NCBI RefSeq assembly: GCF_025996515.1
Contig: NZ_BLRH01000005.1
Span: forward strand, 48,598-112,597
DNA from: Rhizohabitans arisaemae
GTDB lineage: Bacteria > Actinomycetota > Actinomycetes > Streptosporangiales > Streptosporangiaceae
Direction of reading: 5' to 3'
Length of the DNA stretch: 64,000 nt
Positions 59,010 to 64,000 of this stretch are shown here, in pieces; the stretch's first letter is position 1; each line of letters starts with the position of its first letter. The position numbers and the translations under genes are program-made. The notes beneath the pieces are model-generated. The model saw nothing but the letters and a program-made list of their open reading frames with translations, was not told where the DNA came from and did not search any database.

Positions 59010-60392
59010 TCAGGAGGCCTGGCTCACCGTGGACATGTGGAAGTCGGGGATCCGGATCGAGGGCATCGCCGTCCGGGTGAAGTAGTCGTTCCACTCCCGG
59101 GGCAGGGTCCGCTCGCTCCGGCCCGTCTCCGCCAGGCGCCCGAGCAGGCTCACCGGGCTCTCGTTGAAGCGGAAGTTGTTCACCTCGCCGACGACCTCCC
59201 CGTTCTCCACCAGGTAGACCCCGTCCCTGGTCAGCCCGGTGAGGAGCATCGTCTGGGGGTCCACCTCCCGCATGTACCACAGGCAGGTGAGCAGGAGCCC
59301 CCGGCCGGTCGAGGCCACCATGTCCGCCAGGGACCGGCCGCCGGCCGGGCCCTCCATGAGCAGGTTGTCGATCGCCGGGGTGACCGGGAGCCCGGTGAGC
59401 CCGGCCGAGTGCCGGGTCTGGAGCAGGGCCCGCAGCTCGCCGTCGGCGATCCAGTCGGTCGGGCCGAGCGGTGTGCCGTTGTCGAAGACCGAGGTGTCCC
59501 GGCCGGAGGTGTGGGCCACCGTGAAAGGCGCGCACTCCAGACCGTCGGCGCAGGGGTCGCTGTACAGCCGGACCGGCGTCGTCGCGAGCCGGTCTCCGAC
59601 CCGGGTCCCGCCGCCGGGCCGGGAGAACGCGGTACGGCCGTCGGCGGCGTCCCTGGCCCCCGCGCTCCAGTACAGATAGATCATGAAGTCGGCAACGGCG
59701 CTCGGCGGGAGCAGCGTCTCGTAGCGGCCCGCGGGGAGGTCGATCCGGCGCGACGCCCACTCCAGCCGGGTGGTCAGGCTCGCGTCCAGCGCCGCGACGT
59801 CGACGTCGCGGAAGTCGGTGGTGGCGACCCCGGTCCAGGCCGAGCGGGTCATGTCCGGGGACTTGGCGTTCAGCTCCAGCCGCCCGGTGGGCTGGTCGTG
59901 GCGGAGGCGCAGCCCGCGCGAGCTGCCGAGGAACGTCGTGGTGACCGAGTGCTCCGCGAAGCCGTACAGCCGGCGTCCCCGGGCCTCGGCGTCGGCGAAC
60001 ACGTCACCGAGGGCGGGGGCGAACGTGCCGAAGACGCCGATGGAGGTCGGCAGGGCCGGTTCCGCCCAGGAGGCGGAGGAGCCCATGCCGGACACCGGCG
60101 GCTGGACGTCCTCGGCGGGTGCGGCGTCCTTGGCCGCGGCGTCGGCGGCGGCGACCAGGTCGGCGAGCTGATCGCCCCGGACCCCGGAGCGGGAGATCAC
60201 CCCGACGCCGGAGCCGACGATCGAGATCACCGTGAGCTGGGAGGAGTGGGCGACACCGTTGGTCGTGAGCGTGTTGCCGGCGAAGCGCAGGTTCGCGGTG
60301 GAGCCGACGTCGGCGATGACGACGCAGTCGTCGGCGCGGGAGAGTGCCAGGGCCCGCTCGACGGCCTCCTGCGGTGCGTGGATCGGCGTCAT
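59010..60392 (-). CDS. TldE/PmbA metalloprotease subunit
   Basis: A 460-residue protein of the TldD/PmbA family, the non-catalytic partner that shapes the cavity of the TldD-TldE heterodimer. SDPCADGLECAPFTVAHTSG is followed by NLLMEGPAGGRSLADMV and GLTRDGVYLVENGEVVGEVN near the C-terminus. There is no HExxxH motif, as expected for the E subunit. The start overlaps the tldD stop (ATGA). In other bacteria the pair trims unfolded peptides or RiPP precursors; here no precursor gene is visible nearby. Confidence 0.92.
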   Translation of the reverse strand: MTPIHAPQEAVERALALSRADDCVVIADVGSTANLRFAGNTLTTNGVAHSSQLTVISIVGSGVGVISRSGVRGDQLADLVAAADAAAKDAAPAEDVQPPVSGMGSSASWAEPALPTSIGVFGTFAPALGDVFADAEARGRRLYGFAEHSVTTTFLGSSRGLRLRHDQPTGRLELNAKSPDMTRSAWTGVATTDFRDVDVAALDASLTTRLEWASRRIDLPAGRYETLLPPSAVADFMIYLYWSAGARDAADGRTAFSRPGGGTRVGDRLATTPVRLYSDPCADGLECAPFTVAHTSGRDTSVFDNGTPLGPTDWIADGELRALLQTRHSAGLTGLPVTPAIDNLLMEGPAGGRSLADMVASTGRGLLLTCLWYMREVDPQTMLLTGLTRDGVYLVENGEVVGEVNNFRFNESPVSLLGRLAETGRSERTLPREWNDYFTRTAMPSIRIPDFHMSTVSQAS

Positions 60393-61888
60393 CGGCCGCC
60401 CTCCTGAACGGTGTTAAGGATCTTGATGTCGCGGAAGAGGGCGGACGGGCAGCCGTGGCTCACCGGCGCGACCTGGCCCGGCTGGCCCTTGCCGCAGTTG
60501 AAGGCACCGCCGAGCACGTAGGTCTGCGGACCGCCCACGGCCTCCATGGAGCCCCAGAAGTCGGTGGTGACGGCCTGGTAGGCGACGTCGCGCAGCTGGC
60601 CGTCCAGGCGCCCGTCCCTGATCCGGTAGAACCGTTGCCCGGTGAACTGGAAGTTGTGACGCTGCATGTCGATGGACCAGCTCTTGTCGCCCACGATGTA
60701 GACGCCCCGATCCACCCGCGAGATCAGCTCCTCGGTGGAGGGACCGTCCGGGGCCGGCCGGAGCGAGACGTTGGCCATGCGCTGAAGCGGCATGTGGCCG
60801 GGGGAGTCGGCGAACGCACACCCGTTCGACGCGCCCAGCTCCTTGAGGTGCGCCATTCTGCGGTCGAGCTGGTAACCGACGAGGATCCCGTCCTTGACGA
60901 TGTCGAAGGTCTCGGTACGGACGCCTTCGTCGTCCCAGCCGATCGTGGCCAGGCCGTGTTCGGCCGTACGGTCACCGGTGACGTTCATCGGCTTCGAGCC
61001 GTACCGCAGCTCGCCGAGGCGGTCGAACACGGCGAAGGAGGTCCCCGCGTAGGCGGCCTCGTAGCCGAGGGCGCGGTCCAGCTCGGTGGCGTGGCCGATC
61101 GACTCGTGGATCGTCAGCCACAGGTTGGACGGGTGGATCACCACGTCGTAGGAGCCGGCCGCAACCGACGGCGCGGCGAGCTTCTCGGCCAGCAGCTCGG
61201 GGATCTCGGCGAGTTCGCCGTCCCAGTCCCAGCCCGTCCCCGAGAGGTACTCGTAGCCGCGGCCGACCGGCGGGGCGAGCGTGCGCATCTCGTCGAAGAC
61301 GTCGTTCTCCACCCGCATGGCGCTGAGGACCGGGTGGACCCGGACCCGCTGCTGGGTGGTGACGGTGCCGGCCCCGTCGGCGTAGAACTTCTGCTCCTTC
61401 ACCTGCATGAGGGAGGCCTGCACGTGGTCCACCCGCCGGTCCCGCAGCAGCCGCTCGCTCCATTCGGTGAGCAGCGCGGTCTTGTCCTTGAGCGGGATGT
61501 CGAAGGGGTCGACCTCGTAGGCGGAGACCCAGGTGACGTCCCCGTACACCGGCTCGGGCGCGAGCTCGATCCGCTCCCGGTTCACCGCGGCGGCGACCCG
61601 GGCGACCTCCACCGCCTGCTCGGCGACGGCCGCGGCGGCGCCGGGGGTGAGTTCGATGCCGGCGGCGAACCCCCAGGTGCCGTCCTTCACCACCCGTACG
61701 GCGAAGCCGAGGTCGTCGGCGTCGATGGAGCCCTCCGGCCGGGCGTCGTAGAGGTGGAGGGTCTCCGCGCGCACGCGTTCGAGGCGGAAGTCCACGTGCT
61801 CCACGCCGAGCTCGCGGGCGCGCCCGATGGCCGCGTCCGCCAGGGATCGTAGGGGCAGTCCGAGAAAGTCGGGGTCGATCTGACGCAT
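60389..61888 (-). CDS. tldD: TldD metalloprotease
   Basis: A 499-residue catalytic subunit. HESIGHATELDRALG carries the zinc-binding HExxxH, and GWDDEGVRTETFDIVKDG, SRVDRGVYIVGDKSW and GGAFNCGKGQPGQ are conserved landmarks, the last including the metal-site cysteine. The ATG at 61888 begins RQIDPDFLGLPL, like other actinobacterial TldD; the open frame to 61969 is unsupported. Forms an operon with tldE and diverges from fabG. Confidence 0.94.
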   Translation of the reverse strand: MRQIDPDFLGLPLRSLADAAIGRARELGVEHVDFRLERVRAETLHLYDARPEGSIDADDLGFAVRVVKDGTWGFAAGIELTPGAAAAVAEQAVEVARVAAAVNRERIELAPEPVYGDVTWVSAYEVDPFDIPLKDKTALLTEWSERLLRDRRVDHVQASLMQVKEQKFYADGAGTVTTQQRVRVHPVLSAMRVENDVFDEMRTLAPPVGRGYEYLSGTGWDWDGELAEIPELLAEKLAAPSVAAGSYDVVIHPSNLWLTIHESIGHATELDRALGYEAAYAGTSFAVFDRLGELRYGSKPMNVTGDRTAEHGLATIGWDDEGVRTETFDIVKDGILVGYQLDRRMAHLKELGASNGCAFADSPGHMPLQRMANVSLRPAPDGPSTEELISRVDRGVYIVGDKSWSIDMQRHNFQFTGQRFYRIRDGRLDGQLRDVAYQAVTTDFWGSMEAVGGPQTYVLGGAFNCGKGQPGQVAPVSHGCPSALFRDIKILNTVQEGGR

Positions 61889-62032
61889 ACTCGTGATCCT
61901 AGGCGTGGTTCCCCGCACCATTGGGGTGTGTTGCGGGGAACCGACAAAGAACCCGGATGAAACTTGCAAGATCGCACGTACGCGATTACCGACAAGTAGC
62001 CGATAGCCTCACCGCGAGGAAAGGGGTTGTGA

Positions 62033-62737
62033 ATGAGCCGCTCTGCACTGGTCACCGGGGGAAACCGCGGGATCGGCCTGGCGATCGCCCGTGAGCTGGC
62101 CGCGGCCGGCGACTCCGTCGCCGTCACCTACCGGTCCGGCGAGCCGCCGGAGGGGCTTTTCGGGGTGCGGTGCGACGTGACCAGCGCCGAGGACGTGGAC
62201 GCCGCGTTCGACAAGGCGGAGGCCGAGCACGGCCCGGTCGAGATCGTCGTCGCCAACGCCGGCATCACCAAGGACATGCTCCTCCTCATGATGAAGGAGG
62301 ACGACTTCACCTCGGTCCTCGACACCAACCTCACCGGCGCCTACCGCGTCGCCAAGCGGGCCGCCCGGGCGATGATGCGCATGCGCAAGGGGCGGATCAT
62401 CCTGATCTCCTCGGTCGTGGCCATGCTCGGCTCGGCCGGCCAGACCAACTACGCCGCCTCCAAGGCAGGCATGATCGGGTTCGGCCGGTCGCTCGCCCGG
62501 GAGCTCGGGCCCCGCAACGTCACCGTCAACGTCGTCACCCCCGGCTTCGTGGAGACCGACATGACGGCCGAGCTGGACCAGGCCCAGCAGGAGCGGATCC
62601 TCGGGCACATCCCCCTCGGGCGCTACGCCAAGGCCGACGAGGTCGCACGGGTGGTCAGGTTCCTGACGAGCGACGACGCCGCCTACATCACCGGAGCCGT
62701 CATCCCCGTGGACGGCGGCATGGGAATGGGACACTAA
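62033..62737 (+). CDS. fabG: 3-oxoacyl-ACP reductase FabG
   Basis: A 234-residue SDR enzyme of type II fatty-acid (possibly mycolic-type) synthesis. TGGNRGIGLAIARELA binds NADPH, NAGITKD follows, and the catalytic Ser, Tyr and Lys lie in ISSVVAMLGSAGQTNYAASKAG; the C-terminus is the usual VDGGMGMGH. ATG at 62033. It overlaps fabI by one base (TAATG), the mycobacterial mabA-inhA order. Confidence 0.96.
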   Translation: MSRSALVTGGNRGIGLAIARELAAAGDSVAVTYRSGEPPEGLFGVRCDVTSAEDVDAAFDKAEAEHGPVEIVVANAGITKDMLLLMMKEDDFTSVLDTNLTGAYRVAKRAARAMMRMRKGRIILISSVVAMLGSAGQTNYAASKAGMIGFGRSLARELGPRNVTVNVVTPGFVETDMTAELDQAQQERILGHIPLGRYAKADEVARVVRFLTSDDAAYITGAVIPVDGGMGMGH

Positions 62738-63501
62738 TGGGACTTCTTTCAGGTAAGCGACTCCTCGTCACCGGCGTCCTCACCGACGCGTCGTTCGGCT
62801 TCTCCGTGGCCAAGCTCGCCCAGGAGGAGGGCGCGCAGGTGGTCCTCACCGGGTTCGGCCGGATGAGCCTGGTCGAGCGGATCGCCAAGCGGCTGCCCGA
62901 ACCGCCCCCGGTGCTTGAGCTGGACGTCACCAACCAGGAGCATCTGAACTCCCTCGCCACCCGGGTCGGCGAACACCTGGACGGGCTCGACGGCGTGGTC
63001 CACTCGGTGGCGTTCGCCCCGCAGAGCGCCCTCGGCGGCAACTTCCTCAACACTTCCTGGGAGGACGTGGCGACCGCGGTCCACGTCTCCACCTACTCCA
63101 TGAAGTCGCTCGCCGTCGCCTGCCTCCCGTTGATGAAGGAGGGCGGCTCGATCGTCGGGCTCGACTTCGACGCGACCGTCGCCTGGCCCGTCTACGACTG
63201 GATGGGGGTGGCCAAGGCCGGTCTGGAGTCGACCTCCCGCTACCTCGCCCGGCACCTCGGCCCGCAGGGGATCCGGGTCAACCTGGTCGCGGCCGGCCCG
63301 GTGCGGACCATGGCCGCCAAGAGCATCCCCGGATTCCAGGAGTTCGAGGAGATGTGGACGACCCGGGCACCGCTCGGCTGGGACCTTGGCGACCCGGTCC
63401 CCGCGGCCCGCGCCTGCGTGGCCCTGCTCTCGGACTGGTTCCCCGCCACCACCGGCGAGATCGTGCACGTGGACGGCGGCGTCCACGCGATGGGAGCCTG
63501 A
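62737..63501 (+). CDS. fabI: enoyl-ACP reductase FabI (InhA-type)
   Basis: A 254-residue NADH-dependent reductase for the last step of the fatty-acid cycle. LLVTGVLTDASFGFSVAKLAQ is the modified nucleotide motif typical of InhA/FabI, HSVAFAPQSALGG and the catalytic YDWMGVAKAGLESTSRYLA carry Tyr and Lys, and PGFQEFEEMWTTRAPLGW lies at the substrate loop. Resembles the target of isoniazid and triclosan; sensitivity is not predicted here. Last gene before the IS remnant. Confidence 0.95.
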   Translation: MGLLSGKRLLVTGVLTDASFGFSVAKLAQEEGAQVVLTGFGRMSLVERIAKRLPEPPPVLELDVTNQEHLNSLATRVGEHLDGLDGVVHSVAFAPQSALGGNFLNTSWEDVATAVHVSTYSMKSLAVACLPLMKEGGSIVGLDFDATVAWPVYDWMGVAKAGLESTSRYLARHLGPQGIRVNLVAAGPVRTMAAKSIPGFQEFEEMWTTRAPLGWDLGDPVPAARACVALLSDWFPATTGEIVHVDGGVHAMGA

Positions 63502-63511
63502 CCCGGCCGCT

Positions 63512-63778
63512 GAGCGAACGGCGCTCGACCTGGAGGTCGCCGCCGTCGACGGCTCGCACATCCGCGCGCTCCATATCGGGCCCTCACCGGTCGATCGGGG
63601 ACGGCCCGGAGCCAAACACCACCTGATCGTGGATGTGGACGGCACCCCACCGGCGGCATCGGTGACCGGCGGCGACCGCCACGACGTCACACAGCCGTCT
63701 CCCGCCCATCCGCGGAGTGCGCGGCCGTCCCGGCACCTGTACGCCGATCACGGCCACGACCACCCCGGCGGCCGGTGA
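63512..63778 (+). pseudogene. IS5-family transposase remnant
   Basis: An 89-codon stretch begins 10 bases after the fabI stop and reads like the central part of an IS5/IS427-group DDE transposase: AAVDGSHIRAL with the first catalytic Asp, GPSPVDRGRPGAKHHLIVD, TGGDRHDVTQ and LYADHGHDH, the last matching the usual LYADRGYDH. The N- and C-terminal parts are missing, residues between TQ and LYAD are shortened, and no terminal inverted repeat is visible. Only a decayed fragment. No gene is seen in 63779-63920. Confidence 0.82.
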
Positions 63779-63920
63779 TCCGCCTTTCGCCGGCGAGCGC
63801 GGGCGGCTCCGCACTCGGGGTGCGGTGACGGGGACGCGCCAGGGGCGGGTTTTCACGCGGCAGGGGTGCGCGGCAAGTCCCATGGGTCGTTGCCCCCGCT
63901 CATAGAGTAATGCCCTGAAA

Positions 63921-64000
63921 TTTAGCAACTTTCGGGGCAACCTGTCCGGTTTCCTGCGTCCGGTCACAGATGGATCACCATCTGACGTAGACACCAAAAA
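63921..64000 (+). promoter_or_regulatory. probable promoter region of a gene beyond the window, like that of the secreted paralogs
   Basis: ATTTAGCAACTTT (around 63920-63932) is identical to the 13 bases at 46966-46978 before secreted paralog 2, and ACGTAGAC (63985-63992) matches 47001-47008. A perfect hairpin CAGATGG/CCATCTG (63968-63984) lies between. The CAAC (63938-63941) to CGTCC (63957-63961) spacing is 15 nt instead of 17, so the promoter is a more diverged member. The controlled gene lies right of the window. Confidence 0.45.

Noticed and set aside
59010..61888. RiPP gene cluster around tldD-tldE
   Set aside because: No precursor peptide or modification enzyme is visible nearby. The pair also occurs as a housekeeping protease.
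63584..63997. 137-codon minus-strand frame at the window end
   Set aside because: Overlaps the transposase remnant and promoter block, has no domain and is a compositional shadow.

Overview
The window is high-GC DNA with GTG and TTG starts, many 1-4 nt stop/start overlaps and dense actinobacterial gene content: a suf operon with a DUF59-family partner, an acVLRF1-type peptidyl-tRNA hydrolase, DUF3099, DUF6457, a SigE-family ECF sigma factor, hisE-hisG and an InhA-type fabI. The set fits a sporoactinomycete, most likely Streptosporangiaceae; the family-level call is inference. It reads as ordinary chromosome. The only mobile-element trace is a decayed IS5-like transposase at the right end.

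Layout. 1-5.2 kb: pentose phosphate/glycolysis operon on the minus strand (tkt, tal, pgi cut by the edge) divergent from ctaB; heme A synthase ctaA lies at 7.9-8.9 kb. 5.3-7.8 kb: PASTA protein, PrsW-like protease, SanA/YdcF protein. 9.0-15.4 kb: a seven-gene, fully overlapping hydroxyproline catabolism operon (heterotrimeric D-hydroxyproline dehydrogenase, deaminase, epimerase, ornithine-cyclodeaminase-type reductase, GntR regulator), with a palindromic operator over its promoter. 15.7-17.4 kb: ECF sigma factor and membrane partner. 18-19.6 kb: ABC-2 transporter. 20-22.3 kb: VOC protein and MFS pump. 22.3-29.0 kb: sufR-sufB-sufD-Rieske-sufC-sufS-sufU-sufT, preceded by an IdeR/DtxR-like iron box and a SufR-like operator. 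29.4-32.3 kb: DEAD-box helicase behind a ribosome-site-masking hairpin, then hisE-hisG. 32.3-33.6 kb: exported Tat-lipoprotein PLP enzyme. 34.4-37.2 kb: acVLRF1, ABC-F with a leader peptide, small HTH protein. 37.3-43.2 kb: enoyl-CoA hydratase, ABC exporter, sulfotransferase, GH15 hydrolase. 43.2-46.0 kb: YczE/MocR divergent pair and a TRIC channel. 46.1-48.9 kb: three paralogous secreted proteins, two sharing an ECF-like promoter and leader. 49.0-52.6 kb: type III PKS, ICMT-like methyltransferase and FAD oxidoreductase (srsABC-like) divergent from a UbiA prenyltransferase. 52.9-57.1 kb: XRE regulator, RtcB ligase, small secreted protein, moaA-mobA-DUF6457. 57.1-58.9 kb: a 6C-type small RNA, DUF3099, dodecin, Ntn hydrolase. 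59.0-63.5 kb: TldE-TldD and fabG-fabI.

The strongest unexplained signal is a family of about 52-bp imperfect inverted repeats rich in G-U-compatible pairs. There are three copies at 19.8-20.1 kb, five at 33.8-34.3 kb and a partial one at 51.66 kb. All lie in one orientation, and every group sits between two divergently transcribed genes just upstream of the plus-strand promoter. Other second-look items are the 6C RNA, the dual iron and Fe-S control of suf, the helicase leader hairpin, the ABC-F leader peptide, the shared promoter and leader of the secreted paralogs, and the phenolic-lipid cluster joined to a prenyltransferase.
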